Notes: generated by a model not told the origin, from the sequence alone. A DNA stretch of 64,000 nt from Asanoa ishikariensis (GCF_900107455.1 NZ_FNQB01000001.1:2232001-2296000); one strand, 5' to 3'. Shown: positions 53,503 through 63,064, counted from the stretch's first letter. Numbers and translations: made by a program.

Positions 53503-53640
53503 CGATCCTCCCGGCGGTTGTGACACCACCGGGGGCCAGGGCGGCGAGAGATCCATCTAGCCCGCTCAGTCACCGGCTAAATGCTGTTTGCAGAATAGCC
53601 GTGCGACAGAGTGGCCGCTTGACGGCGACCGCGATAGACC

Positions 53641-54183
53641 TCAACTCATAAGACAGGTTTGACACAGCATGGCGACGATGGTCGTCGCCGCGCGATCGTT
53701 GGCGCCGGTTTCGATCGTCGATGGGACGAGGAGCCAGTACGCGGTGCTCGGTCCGCGGCCGCACAGGTCGCAGGTAATCTTGATGGCCGGCCCGAGCTGT
53801 CGCGCACACGGACCGCAGAACAGGCCGCCAGGCAGCCAGGTCAGCCAGTGTTGCGCCGCGGGTGCCGACGGACGCAGGTGGATGCAGTGATCGACGCGTC
53901 CCCTCAGGGTAGTTTCACGCCATGCAGCCAGCAGTGCCACACGGGCATCGACCGGAGCGGGCGCGCTGTGGCCGACGCGTCGCTGCTCCGGTCCACCCGG
54001 GTCCAGGCGTTCTGGCGCCTTGCGGCTCATGCGGTCCTTACGCGGGCGACGAGTGCGGCCTTGCGAGGAAGCTACCGCTTCCGGGGCCACGCCGCCGATC
54101 AACGCCGCACGGCTGCCGCGAGACGGGGAACCGTACCAGCCGGCACGCCGCGCCGAGTACGGCTTGATCGTCACGGTGGTCAC
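53641..54183 (-). CDS. Hypothetical protein with C-terminal Cys pairs (zinc-ribbon-like)
   Basis: A 180-residue frame not assigned to a family. The C-terminal 80 residues look genuine and carry FCGPCARQLG, TCDLCGRG and LCQTCL, three CxxC pairs that could bind zinc, plus an upstream DHCIHLRPSA. The N-terminal half is Arg/Ser/Pro-rich and may be non-coding; an ATG at residue 52 (MSRKAPE) is an alternative start. It stands alone between the RsbW-like gene and the hydrolase. Confidence 0.5.
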   Translation of the reverse strand: MTTVTIKPYSARRAGWYGSPSRGSRAALIGGVAPEAVASSQGRTRRPRKDRMSRKAPERLDPGGPEQRRVGHSAPAPVDARVALLAAWRETTLRGRVDHCIHLRPSAPAAQHWLTWLPGGLFCGPCARQLGPAIKITCDLCGRGPSTAYWLLVPSTIETGANDRAATTIVAMLCQTCLMS

Positions 54184-54376
54184 CGTAGCGGTACCGATTT
54201 CTATCTCTGGCTGCGCCAGTTCGGTTCAGCTGATCGGCAGCAGTCGACGACTGGTCAGCCGCCCGAGCTGTGGCTGGGCTCATTCCTGAGACCGACTTCG
54301 CGCGCGTCGTCGGTCGGGTGGCAGCAGGTCTGCCGGTCGGTGGCCAGCCCCGCGTCGGCGCACCGGAGCGTGCGAC

Positions 54377-55237
54377 TCAGTTCGTGGGTGGATCGATCGC
54401 GTCTGACACCAGCGCCATCACCTCGTCCAGGTGAGCCGGGGTGGTCAGGTGGCCCGCGCCGGCGAACACACGAACGTCAAGGTTCATGGCCGCGCGCACC
54501 GCGGGCGCCAGCCGCTGGGGTGGCAGGAACCGGTCATGTTCGCCGACCCCGACCACGCACGGCCGCTCGGCGCGACGTGACAGCAGCCCGGCGGGCAGGG
54601 GCGGGGGAGCCAGAGTCGGGCGGCAAGAGGTCGCCATCAGCGTCATCCATTCCACTTCGGTCTCCGGCGGTTCGGTGCCGGGACCGACGAACAGCCGAAG
54701 CATGCGACGGCTGTGTTCGGCGGTGGGGCGCGACAACCAGGCGGCCGAAGCCAGCGCCATCTGCGGGTCGACCCGCAGCCGGATGAAGCCGGCCGGAGAG
54801 ATCAACGCCCGCGCCGCGATGCGGGACGAGTCCGCGGACAAAGCCACAGCGGCACCCAGGGAGTTGCCCACCATCACGACCCGGTCGTCACACGTGGCGT
54901 CCAGAATCTCGTCTAGGACCCGGCCGTACCAGGCAAGCCGGGCCCGGCGCGGCCGATGAGCATCGCTGAGTCCGGGCTGACCGGGAAGATCGACCACGAT
55001 GGTGGCCCAGCGAGCCGACAGCACCCGCAGCCACGGCAGAGCGACCGCAGCGTTGGAGCCTGTTCCTGGCACCATGACGACCTGCGGTCGCCCGCTGCCG
55101 GCAGACGTCAGGTGCACCAGGCCGGCGCTGGTGTCCACGATCGCCTTGGTCAACGGGAAGTCAGCTCGCGCCAGCACCTCCGAACACCATCGCCGCACTG
55201 CGTGCTGACCGCCTGCGTTTTTGTAGACCGTCGACAT
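54377..55237 (-). CDS. Alpha/beta-fold hydrolase
   Basis: A 286-residue hydrolase: VVMVPGTGSNAAVALPWLRV (oxyanion region), VVMVGNSLGAAVALSA (nucleophile GNSLG), VVGVGEHDRFLPPQ (acid) and FAGAGHLTTPAHLDEV (His). The start at ATG 55237 begins MSTVYKNAGG; the open frame extends far upstream through the NhaA gene on the same strand in another frame, but that part is a shadow. It follows nhaA by 29 bases and may be cotranscribed. Substrate unknown. Confidence 0.85.
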   Translation of the reverse strand: MSTVYKNAGGQHAVRRWCSEVLARADFPLTKAIVDTSAGLVHLTSAGSGRPQVVMVPGTGSNAAVALPWLRVLSARWATIVVDLPGQPGLSDAHRPRRARLAWYGRVLDEILDATCDDRVVMVGNSLGAAVALSADSSRIAARALISPAGFIRLRVDPQMALASAAWLSRPTAEHSRRMLRLFVGPGTEPPETEVEWMTLMATSCRPTLAPPPLPAGLLSRRAERPCVVGVGEHDRFLPPQRLAPAVRAAMNLDVRVFAGAGHLTTPAHLDEVMALVSDAIDPPTN

Positions 55238-55266
55238 CACGCCGGTGCGTTCGGGCCGGTGCCGCC

Positions 55267-56565
55267 TCACCGCGACGTCTCTTCTTCGTACACGTCGGGT
55301 ATGCCGTCGGCGTCTCGGTCGCGCTCCTCCTCGGCGCACAAGCGCCGGTAGTGGCGGTTGCGAGTGCGCAGCACGACGGCCGCCAGCGCGGCCGCCACCA
55401 CCGAACCGAGCAGGATGCCAAGCTTGGCATGGTCGTCGCGCGTAGTCCCGACGCCGAACGCGAGCTCGCTGATCAGCAGCGAGACGGTGAAGCCGACGCC
55501 GCCCAACATGGCCAGGCCGAACACGTCCCACCACGAGAGCCCGTCGGCCAACTGGGCGCGGGTGAACCGCTGGACCAGCCAGGTGGACGCCGTGATGCCG
55601 ATGGTCTTGCCGACGACCAGAGCGAGCACGATGCCGATGGTGACCGGATCGCGCAGGCTGGCCGCCAGCCCTCCACCCCCGGCGATGGAAACCCCAGCCG
55701 CGAAAAACGCGAACAACGGCACGGCTACTCCCGCCGACAGCGGCCGCCACCGATGTTCGAAGTGCTCCGCGAGGCCGGGACCGGCGCCGGGTGAGCGACG
55801 GACGACCGGCACCACGAACGCGAGCAGGACGCCGGCGACGGTGGCGTGGATCCCTGAGGCGTGGACCAGGATCCAGGTGGCGGCGGCGAGCGGGAGCAGC
55901 AGCCACCACGACCGGACCCGGCGCTGCACGAGCAGCGCGAAGGCGGTCAGCGGGACCAGCGCGAGCAGGAGCGGAGCCCAGGCGAAGGAGCTGGAGTAGA
56001 AGATCGCGATGATGGTGATCGCGATGAGGTCGTCGACGACGGCGAGGGTGAGCAGGAACGTGCGCAGTGCCGCGGGTAGATGGGTGCTGATCAGTCCGAG
56101 GACGGCGAGCGCGAAGGCGATGTCGGTGGCCGTCGGCACCGCCCATCCGATCGGGGCACCGTCGGTGCCGAGCTGGTTGACGACGAAGTAGATGACCGCG
56201 GGTATGGCGACGCCGCCGATGGCCGCCGCCACCGGTAGCGCGGCTCGGCGCGGATCCCGCAGGTCGCCGGCGACGAACTCGCGTTTGAGCTCGAGTCCCG
56301 CGACGAAGAAGAAGATGGCAAGCAGGCCGTCGGCGGCCCATGCGGCCAGCGACAGGTTCAGGTGCCACGCGGCCGGGCCGATCTCGGTCGCCGACAACGT
56401 GCGATATCCGCCGGACCAAGGGGAGTTGGCCCACACCAAGGCCACGACGGCGGCGGCCAACAGGAGCAGACCGCCAGCGGTCTCGGTGCGGAGGATGTTG
56501 CCGACCCGGGTCGTCTCGGCCCAACTGCCGCGCCTGAAAAGCCAGTTCTGAGTGGTTTTCGGCAT
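55267..56565 (-). CDS. nhaA: Na+/H+ antiporter NhaA
   Basis: A 432-residue inner-membrane antiporter with about 12 helices. It has the NhaA hallmarks [40 protein letters not shown] and [20 protein letters not shown], whose paired Asp binds the ion, and [16 protein letters not shown] near the end. It exchanges protons for sodium and supports pH and salt tolerance. ATG 56565 is preferred to the in-frame TTG at 56592. The C terminus ends in an acidic tail ([17 protein letters not shown]), short and hydrophilic. Confidence 0.93.
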   Translation of the reverse strand: MPKTTQNWLFRRGSWAETTRVGNILRTETAGGLLLLAAAVVALVWANSPWSGGYRTLSATEIGPAAWHLNLSLAAWAADGLLAIFFFVAGLELKREFVAGDLRDPRRAALPVAAAIGGVAIPAVIYFVVNQLGTDGAPIGWAVPTATDIAFALAVLGLISTHLPAALRTFLLTLAVVDDLIAITIIAIFYSSSFAWAPLLLALVPLTAFALLVQRRVRSWWLLLPLAAATWILVHASGIHATVAGVLLAFVVPVVRRSPGAGPGLAEHFEHRWRPLSAGVAVPLFAFFAAGVSIAGGGGLAASLRDPVTIGIVLALVVGKTIGITASTWLVQRFTRAQLADGLSWWDVFGLAMLGGVGFTVSLLISELAFGVGTTRDDHAKLGILLGSVVAAALAAVVLRTRNRHYRRLCAEEERDRDADGIPDVYEEETSR

Positions 56566-56661
56566 AGGCGGAAGCCCTTCGTCGGTCGGCAATAACGTTG
56601 CCGACCAGGCTTCCCGGCGCTCCGTTTGTCAGTCTACGGCATCCGAGCAGGCAGGTCCGAC

Positions 56662-57012
56662 CTAGCGATCGACGGGCGACGACGTCCTCGTTCGCGTCCC
56701 GAGATGTCGCATCCACCGCTGGCCGCGACCGAGCACGGCGGCAAGCCCCAGAAACGCCAGGTATGGCACGCCGTCGTTACGGCCGTCGACGGCCAGCAGA
56801 AATGTCGCGGCGCCGACGGCGGTCACCGCCAGCCACGCCCGCAGATCGGGCACCAGGGCCGACACGACGGCGACAGCGGCGGCTACGGCCAGCAGCCGCC
56901 CGACGGTGGTAGGCACGGCGACCGTGGCTGCGAAACCGACGGCGGCGACGGCGACACCTCCCGCGAACGCGGCTGAGATGATCGATATGTGCTCGTTCTC
57001 GTGGGCGGACAT
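56662..57012 (-). CDS. Small membrane protein of unknown function
   Basis: A protein of about 116 residues with four hydrophobic stretches (IISAAFAGGVAVAAVGFAAT; VGRLLAVAAAVAVVSAL; AWLAVTAVGAATFLLAV; VPYLAFLGLAAVLG) and a basic C terminus. The start could be the ATG at 57012 (MSAHENEH) or at 57021. I do not recognise a family. It lies 97 bases upstream of nhaA on the same strand. Confidence 0.55.
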   Translation of the reverse strand: MSAHENEHISIISAAFAGGVAVAAVGFAATVAVPTTVGRLLAVAAAVAVVSALVPDLRAWLAVTAVGAATFLLAVDGRNDGVPYLAFLGLAAVLGRGQRWMRHLGTRTRTSSPVDR

Positions 57013-57153
57013 CGGACCCATTTCCAAGGGCGAGGAGGGCAGGGGCGCTCCCCTCCATGGCAGCGCATCAAGGCCCTACGCGCCACAGTCTTGACGCATC
57101 CCATACGAAGACACGTCGCGCCTCACCAGGTCGTCAGCAGCACCGAACTCGCT

Positions 57154-58239
57154 GTCACGCTGGCTCGCGGACCCCGGCAGTACCGTCGCCATCGTCCGGT
57201 AACGGCTCGATGGGCGCTGCTGGCAAGTCACGAGCAGAGTCCGGTAGGAGCTCTGCCGCGTCGTCGGGTGCGGGTTCGCGGGGGTCGATCGGTGGGTACC
57301 GGTCGGGGTCAAGGTTCGGAAGCGTCATCAGCCGAGTATCGGTCAGCCCTTGCCTGCGTTCGGGATTCACGCGCCGCTGCGGGCCAACCCTCGCAGGGGA
57401 ATGCCGGATCCTCCTGCTGGATTCAGCGCAACGAGATGGGCGTTTTCGCGGGGGCGGACAGCGCGCAACCGTTTCGAAGGTGAGGTAGCCCTTGCGCCCG
57501 GCCTACTCAGCGGTCAAGGCGATCTCGAATAGGGCTCGCGTAAGTCGGGAGATCAACCATTTGCGGTGTGCGAGGGGGCCCGCGTGCCGGCGGTTTGGTG
57601 CGCGGACCCCTCCGTCCTGCTGTGAGCTGTTACTGGTTAAGGGGCAGCGCGAGGTCGGTGACGGTCCAGCCGTTGGAGAAGGATCCGAGGCGCCAGGCTG
57701 CTCCGTTCGTCAGAGAGATGGCGTACAGCGAGCTTCGACCTTGGGTGTTCAAGGCGGCGAAGCCGCGCAGGTCGACGGCCTTGCCGCCGTGCAGGGTCGA
57801 GTAGATGTCGAATCCGGCGTGGATGCCGGCGTTGACGCCGAGCTTGCCGACGAAGGCGAGTTGTCCCGAGTTCGCGGGAGACTGCAGGGCGACCTGGTCG
57901 AGGTTGGTGTCGATGTCGTACAGGACGGTGCCGGTGTCGGGGTTGAGGTCGTTGTTGGTGTAGGCGGCGCCGGTCAGGCCGGCGGCCGCGCCGGGGGTAG
58001 GCGGGTAGGTCAGGGTGGTGTCGTTGGTGGTCGTTCCGCCGACCACGTCGTGGCGCAGGTTCTGACCGGTGTTGCTGATCACGCGGAGCCGGTCGGCGGC
58101 CGGGTTGAAGTCGACGCCGAAGGACGTGCCGGACAGCCCGACCGTGAGCTGGCTGACTTTCGACGCCGTGGCGTTGCCGACGGACAGGAGGTAGACGCCT
58201 CCGGCGTTGCCGACGCCGTAGAGACGGCTGTTCTGGACC
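57154..58239. repeat. Segmental duplication, copy 2 (other copy 39802-40835)
   Basis: Direct repeat of the DUF4394 region. Left and right limits coincide with those in copy 1 (GTCACGCTGGC... and ...GGCTGTTCTGGACC). Between the small-protein block and the DUF4394 block the two copies diverge and this one is longer by about 50 bases. Confidence 0.8.
57155..57370 (-). CDS. Small acidic Pro/Asp-rich protein, second copy
   Basis: A 71-residue frame, MNPERRQGLTDTRLM then TLPNLDPDRYPPIDPREPAP, with the same length as 39803-40018 and only a handful of residue changes. No known family. Same position relative to the DUF4394 gene as in copy 1. Confidence 0.4.
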   Translation of the reverse strand: MNPERRQGLTDTRLMTLPNLDPDRYPPIDPREPAPDDAAELLPDSARDLPAAPIEPLPDDGDGTAGVREPA

Positions 58240-58241
58240 AT
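57630..58241 (-). pseudogene. DUF4394 protein, more strongly truncated copy
   Basis: The frame opens at 58241 with MVQNSRLYGVGNAGGVYLLS and continues almost residue for residue like 40226-40939 (differences include LGVNAG for LGVDAG, STLHGG for STLRGG and GSFSNG for GSFANG). The first 34 residues of copy 1 and the whole secretion signal are missing because the duplication ends here. The upstream sequence is unrelated and has no clear ribosome site. Confidence 0.7.
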
Positions 58242-58384
58242 TTCGCGGTCGTGTTGGCGGGTTGGCCCGCTGCGGGCGGATTCGATCGCGCTATAACCGC
58301 CGGTTTGAGTCGGGCCACATCGGGTCCACGGTTTGGTGGTGAGGTTCGCGCTGGGCTGGAAGGCGACTCAGCCCACTTGACGGG

Positions 58385-60706
58385 TCATGCTCTAGGGGCG
58401 ACTTCCCGGGGTGCCGGCGGGGTGGTCGGACGCGTGGATGGCGTCGGCTTCGGCGTCCTGGTCGGCTCAGGCTCGGGTGTGGGCTCGGTCGACGGCGTCG
58501 GTCGCGGCGTGTCCGCCGGCTCGGGGCTGGCGGTCGGTGGAGCTGGCGTTTCCGCGCTGGGCGGCGCGGACGGCGTCTCCCCGGGGAACTTGGGCTCCCC
58601 GAACCGGTAGTCGTCGGGGTTGAGCTCCATCGCCTTGGCCGCATCCGTCATGAACTGCTGCCAGATCCGCCCCGGATGGCTCGCACCGAACACGTCGTAG
58701 CTGCCGTCTTTTGTGCGCAGCGGCTTGCCGTCCTTGGTGCCCAGCCACACGGCCGCGGCGATCGCGCCGGTGTAGCCGACCATCCATGCGTGCTGGTTCT
58801 GGGTGGTGCTCTTTCCCGCCTGCCAGGTGCCGGTCTTGCCCGCCGCGTCCCAGCCCGGGACCTTCGCGGCCTCGACCCGGCGCAGGGTCCAGTTGAGCTG
58901 GTTGGCCTGCTCCGCGTTCAGTCCCACGTCCGTCCGTGTGAGCTGCTCTTCGTAGATCTTGTCGTCCCCTTTGGACACCGACCGGACGAAGTGCGATTGT
59001 GCGCGCTCGCCGCCGGCCGCGAACGTCGCCATGCCGTTCGCGTGGTCCTGCACTGTGATGCCGTACTGGCCGATGCCGACTTCGGTGGAGAACCGGGACG
59101 CCGCGTCCGTTTCGCCCAGGGCGACCCGAACAGGTTCGGGCTTGCCCCGCTCGTTGGCCCACATCGACTCGACGCCGGCCTTGCGGGCCATGTCGATGAC
59201 GGCGGGCACGCCGAGCTGCTCGGTGAGCGCGAAGTATGTGGTGTTCAGCGACGCGACGGTCGCCTCCCAGAGCGTGCACTCCGGTTGGCACGCCGCACTG
59301 CCGGAGTTGCGGATCGGCCCGGCCGCGGTGTCACGGGTGCGGCCGCTCTTCGGAAACTCCTTGGTCGCCGGGGAGTCGAACCGCTGCTTCGGCGAGATGT
59401 CCTGCCGCACCGCCTCCGCTAGGTCGTATACCTTGAAGGACGAGCCCGGCGGGTGCTGCCCGAACCCGGCGGCGTTTCCCTCGTCGTCGAAGTACCACCC
59501 CGCGTAGTCGGCCCCGAGGCCGTCGTCGCCGCCGTAGTACGCAAGCACCCGACCGCTGCCGGGTTCCACCGCCACCAGAGCGGACTGCCAGTTCTTGGGC
59601 TGTCCCCGGACCACCTCCGGTGCCTTCTCGCCGCGGATGTTCGCGGCGGCCTCGGCCGCGTCCTGCGCCCGCTTGTCGACCGTCGTCACGATCCGGAAGC
59701 CGCCGTTGCGGACGTAGTCGAACGGGCGATCCTTGAACGGCTCGGTGCCCCGCAACTCGCTCAGCACGTGGTTGACGACCAGCCCGGTGGGCCGGTCGAG
59801 GCCGGACTGACCGGCCCGGGGATCGTAGTCCCGGACCGTATCCGGGTAGGCGAGGTCAGCGCCTTCGGCCGCCGTCAGATAGCCGAGCGCGACCATCCCG
59901 TCGCGGATGTAGCGCCACCGATCGATCGAGTTCTGGCGCGCCTTGTCGTTGCGCTTCGGGTCGTAGCCGGGCTGTCCCTCGGGGTCATCCGGGTTCGCCT
60001 CCGGCTGCTTGACCATCGCTGCCAGCACCGCGGCCTCTGAGGGCATCAGCTGGCTCTCGCGTGAGGCGTCCTTGCGGGCCGTCTTGCCGAAGAACGCCTG
60101 CGCCGCCGCCTCGATGCCGTACGCGCCGCGGCCGAACGGCACGGTGTTGAGATAGAAGCCGAGGATCTCCTCTTTGCTGTGCTCGTCGTCCAGCTTCCAG
60201 GCCATGACGGCCTCGCGCAGCTTGCGGGAGTACGTGACCCCCTTCAGGTCAGCGGCGATCCTGGCGTACTGCTGGGTGATCGTCGAGGCGCCCTGCCGGT
60301 CACCGCCGGTGACGTTGTTCCACGCGGCGCGCATTACACCGCGGAAGTCGATGCCTTCGTTCGTCCAGAACGTCCGGTCCTCGGCCGCCACGATGGCTTG
60401 TTTGACGGCGTCGTTCATCTGCTCGTACGCCAGGATCGTGCGGTTCTCCGTGCCGAGCTTCGCCATCGGCGTCTTCCCGTCGGCGTAGTAGAGCGTCGTC
60501 GACTCGGGCAGCACCAACTCGTCGGGCGGCGGCACGGTGTCGACGTAGAGCGCGCCGATCGCCGCCCCGCCACCGCACATGACCAGCAGCACGGCCAGGC
60601 CGCCCACCCGCCACGTCCTGCGGCGCGAGCGCTTGCCGGCGGCTTTGGCAGGTTGGCCGGTGCTGGTGCCGGCCGGCGCCACCGCGTCGCTGGGAGTCTG
60701 GGGCAT
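58385..60706 (-). CDS. Bifunctional penicillin-binding protein (PBP1A/PonA type)
   Basis: A 773-residue peptidoglycan synthase with a cytoplasmic basic N terminus and one membrane helix (about 33-52). The GT51 transglycosylase has AAEDRTFWTNEGIDFRGVMR, QGASTITQQYAR and GFYLNTVPFGRGAYGIEAAA. The penicillin-binding transpeptidase follows with PPGSSFKVYDL (catalytic Ser and Lys), SLNTTYF, and KTGTWQAG. A long Pro/Thr/Glu tail (about 705-773) follows. It polymerises and cross-links peptidoglycan outside the membrane. Single-gene unit just beyond the DUF4394 duplication. Confidence 0.92.
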   Translation of the reverse strand: MPQTPSDAVAPAGTSTGQPAKAAGKRSRRRTWRVGGLAVLLVMCGGGAAIGALYVDTVPPPDELVLPESTTLYYADGKTPMAKLGTENRTILAYEQMNDAVKQAIVAAEDRTFWTNEGIDFRGVMRAAWNNVTGGDRQGASTITQQYARIAADLKGVTYSRKLREAVMAWKLDDEHSKEEILGFYLNTVPFGRGAYGIEAAAQAFFGKTARKDASRESQLMPSEAAVLAAMVKQPEANPDDPEGQPGYDPKRNDKARQNSIDRWRYIRDGMVALGYLTAAEGADLAYPDTVRDYDPRAGQSGLDRPTGLVVNHVLSELRGTEPFKDRPFDYVRNGGFRIVTTVDKRAQDAAEAAANIRGEKAPEVVRGQPKNWQSALVAVEPGSGRVLAYYGGDDGLGADYAGWYFDDEGNAAGFGQHPPGSSFKVYDLAEAVRQDISPKQRFDSPATKEFPKSGRTRDTAAGPIRNSGSAACQPECTLWEATVASLNTTYFALTEQLGVPAVIDMARKAGVESMWANERGKPEPVRVALGETDAASRFSTEVGIGQYGITVQDHANGMATFAAGGERAQSHFVRSVSKGDDKIYEEQLTRTDVGLNAEQANQLNWTLRRVEAAKVPGWDAAGKTGTWQAGKSTTQNQHAWMVGYTGAIAAAVWLGTKDGKPLRTKDGSYDVFGASHPGRIWQQFMTDAAKAMELNPDDYRFGEPKFPGETPSAPPSAETPAPPTASPEPADTPRPTPSTEPTPEPEPTRTPKPTPSTRPTTPPAPREVAPRA

Positions 60707-60771
60707 CGAAGAGCAATACCCGCTCGAGTCCTTCTCGAATCAGTTCGTAAACCAGGCTGACGCCGGACAGG

Positions 60772-60816
60772 TTCCGGGGGCGACCCGTGGAGACCCCACG
60801 GTGTGGTGGGCGCGGT
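60772..60816 (+). repeat. 45-bp repeat, copy 2
   Basis: Partner of 15050-15094: TTCCGGGGGCGACCCGTGGA and so on to GGGCGCGGT. Copy 2 lies 66 bases upstream of the penicillin-binding protein start. Confidence 0.6.
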
Positions 60817-60900
60817 CCTCGCCTGCCGGCATCGGGGCCGTCGCTAGATGGATCAGCAACCCGCGACCGTGGCCCCGCAGGCCCCACCAAAGGACTTGAT

Positions 60901-60962
60901 CTCGCTCCTCAGCTGCGGCTTCGCGGTTCGTACAGCACAAGATCGTCGACCCGGATGTGGCG
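60901..60962 (+). repeat. 62-bp repeat, left of the TetR/isomerase pair
   Basis: CTCGCTCCTCAGCTGCGGCT to CGTCGACCCGGATGTGGCG recurs at 62935-62996 in direct orientation with 53 of 62 positions equal by my count. The TetR/MDMPI operon and an HflX fragment lie between. Confidence 0.65.
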
Positions 60963-61068
60963 AGCCCGATCCCGAGGCGCCGGCCGCGCTGCGCGCATGA
61001 CAGATGTGCTGGCGATGCGGCGTGTCCGTCGAAGCCGCTTGACGAGTCAGAACGCCGTGCCGCAAACT

Positions 61069-61083
61069 CCTAACTGTGTTAGG
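61069..61083. promoter_or_regulatory. Palindrome overlapping the TetR start codon
   Basis: CCTAAC-TGT-GTTAGG is a perfect 6+3+6 palindrome that includes the GTG start (61076-61078) of the TetR gene. Autorepression by the TetR protein is the simple reading. Confidence 0.55.
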
Positions 61084-61687
61084 CGAAACGAAGCGCGATA
61101 GGAAAGCCGAACGTCGTTCGGAAACGCGGCGTGAGATCGTCGATGCCGCCTGGCGGCTCGCCCACGACAAGGGCCTCGCCCAGGTGACCTTGCGCGATGT
61201 GGCCGAGTCGGTGGGGATGCGGGCGCCGTCGCTCTACACCCATTTCAAGTCCAAGAACGACATCTACGACGCGATGTTCGGCGATGCCTGGAACCAGTAC
61301 CAGGAGTACGAGGCGGCCGCCCGGGCGAGCGAGCCGAAGAACAGCCGGGCCGCGATGCGGCACTACGCCCGGGTCTACTTCGACTTCGCGGTCGCCTTTC
61401 CGGCACGCCATCAGCTGATGAGCCTGCGGACCGTTCCCGACTTCACACCGAGCGAGGCCGCGTACGCATCATCGGTTGCGGCGATGGAGCACTTCGCCGC
61501 CCGCATGCGCCAGCACGGCGTGGACGGCCAGGACGACCTCGACCTGTTCGTCGCGATCGTCGACGGTCTGGTCACCGCCCAGCTCGCCAACGATCCGGGC
61601 GGCGAACGGTGGTCCCGGCTCCTGGATCGCGCCATCGACATGTTCGCCGACAACCTCGGCATCACCAGCGAAGGGAGCCCACCATGA
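61076..61687 (+). CDS. TetR-family transcriptional regulator
   Basis: A 203-residue repressor: TRREIVDAAWRLAHDKGLAQ then DVAESVGMRAPSLYTHFKSK form the helix-turn-helix, followed by a TetR/WHG-type ligand domain. The GTG at 61076 has no ribosome site and lies inside a palindrome, so translation may be leaderless or begin slightly downstream. The stop overlaps the next gene (ATGA), so it is cotranscribed with the isomerase-like protein. Confidence 0.87.
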   Translation: MLGETKRDRKAERRSETRREIVDAAWRLAHDKGLAQVTLRDVAESVGMRAPSLYTHFKSKNDIYDAMFGDAWNQYQEYEAAARASEPKNSRAAMRHYARVYFDFAVAFPARHQLMSLRTVPDFTPSEAAYASSVAAMEHFAARMRQHGVDGQDDLDLFVAIVDGLVTAQLANDPGGERWSRLLDRAIDMFADNLGITSEGSPP

Positions 61688-62481
61688 CCACAACCCGGAC
61701 CCCTGAGATCAGCCGGTACGCGCCGCGGACGGCGTCGCTCGACCGCGACCTGGCCACGCAGCTCGCGGTCACGGAATACCAACGCGGCGAGGAACTCCTG
61801 ACCCAACTTTCTGCCGAGCACTGGTCCGCACCAACCGTCAACACCGGCTGGGACGTCCGGGCGACCGCAGGTCACATGATCGGCATGATGGAGATGATGG
61901 GCAGCCTTGCCCAGCTCATCTACCAGCAGATGGCCGCGCAGCGAGTGGCTCGAAGCGCCGGCGCGCCGGTGTCGATCGACGCGTTGACCGCGTTACAGGT
62001 GCGCCGCAACGCCGGGCTGACGGTCGACGAGCTCATCGGTAAGTACCGCACGCTGGTCCCGAAAGCGGTGCGCGGGCGCCAGCGGGTACCGGCCGTCATC
62101 CGGCGCCGGACGCTTCCCGAACGCCAACTCGTCGGCGGCCGGCTGGAGCGTTGGACGCTCGGCTATCTCATCGACGTCGTCCTGACCCGCGACCCGTTCA
62201 TGCATCGCCTGGACATCCACGCCGCGACTGGTCTACCACCCCAGATCACCGGCGAACACGAAGGCCGCATCATCGACGGCGTCGTACAGGAGTGGGCCGA
62301 ACGTCACGGCAGGCCATACACGCTGCACCTGACCGGGCCCGCGGGCGGTCACTGGTCCACCGGAACCGGCGATCCGATCCGCCTGGACGCCCTGGACTTC
62401 TGCCGCGTCACGTCCGGGCGACCCGCCGCCACGTCGAACGTCGAGCCCGCCGGACTCCTCACCACCGCGGTGCCGTTCTGA
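61684..62481 (+). CDS. Maleylpyruvate isomerase-family (MDMPI/DinB-like) protein
   Basis: A 265-residue protein with an N-terminal DinB-like helical domain typical of the mycothiol-dependent maleylpyruvate isomerase family: LLTQLSAEHWSAPTVNTGWD and VRATAGHMIGMMEMM, then TRDPFMHRLDIHAATG, where metal-binding His are expected, and a C-terminal domain HLTGPAGGHWSTGTG with DALDFCRVTSGR. Such proteins use mycothiol, the actinobacterial thiol; here the reaction is unknown. Overlaps the TetR stop by 4 bases, so its expression is probably controlled by that repressor. Confidence 0.85.
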   Translation: MTTTRTPEISRYAPRTASLDRDLATQLAVTEYQRGEELLTQLSAEHWSAPTVNTGWDVRATAGHMIGMMEMMGSLAQLIYQQMAAQRVARSAGAPVSIDALTALQVRRNAGLTVDELIGKYRTLVPKAVRGRQRVPAVIRRRTLPERQLVGGRLERWTLGYLIDVVLTRDPFMHRLDIHAATGLPPQITGEHEGRIIDGVVQEWAERHGRPYTLHLTGPAGGHWSTGTGDPIRLDALDFCRVTSGRPAATSNVEPAGLLTTAVPF

Positions 62482-62549
62482 CACCGCGCACTGCCCCGAC
62501 AAGACCAGGCCTGCGCATCTCGGCAGAGTCGCTTGTCTAGCCAGTCCCT

Positions 62550-62840
62550 TCACGTGCCGGAGGCAGTTCGTTGATGTTCCGTAAGTGGGTTCACGAACAC
62601 GACAGCACCGACCTCCGCCGCCCGGCACGCCTGCGCGATCTCTCGCGCCTTGCCCCGGCTCAGCAGCGTCCGCCGCGAGAACGGCACGGCCATCTTGTGC
62701 GCGCCGCCATGCGAGACACCCCGCCGCTGGACGTGCCGGCTCACGACCCGCCCGCCGTGGGCCTCCACATTGGCCGCCAACACGTCGAGCCTCGCGCCGT
62801 ACGCCCTATCCTTGGCCGAGAACAGGCCTACGAGCGCCAC
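62550..62840 (-). pseudogene. HflX-type GTPase, N-terminal-domain remnant
   Basis: The frame reads VALVGLFSAKDRAYGARLDV, GGRVVSRHVQRRGVSHGGAH, FSRRTLLSRGKAREIAQACR and AAEVGAVVFVNPLTEHQRTA. This is the N-terminal domain of HflX (GTP-binding ribosome-rescue factor), ending at the point where the linker helix should begin. The GTPase domain is missing and the frame stops. An independent short paralogue cannot be excluded, since the domain itself is intact. Confidence 0.65.
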
Positions 62841-62934
62841 GTCAGTGCTTGCCAGCACGGAGGTTGGTGGCTCGGTCGGATACTGCCGCACGAGGTCATG
62901 CTGTCAGACGCCACACCGGTATGGGCTCGTCGGC

Positions 62935-62996
62935 CTCGCTCCTGAGCTGCGGCTTGGCCGTGCGCACAGCACGCTGTCGTCGACCCGGATGTGGCG
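62935..62996 (+). repeat. 62-bp repeat, right of the TetR/isomerase pair
   Basis: Partner of 60901-60962: CTCGCTCCTGAGCTGCGGCT to CGTCGACCCGGATGTGGCG. Confidence 0.65.
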
Positions 62997-63064
62997 GGGT
63001 ACGAACCGAGAGGCACTGCCGGCCCGAGCTGATACCCGCTGGCGAGTCGGTGCGCGGATTGCCG

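Noticed and set aside
54377-56716. A 779-codon frame joining a basic N-terminal half to the hydrolase
   Set aside because: The N-terminal 490 codons overlap nhaA in another frame and have shadow-like composition; the hydrolase has its own ATG at 55237.
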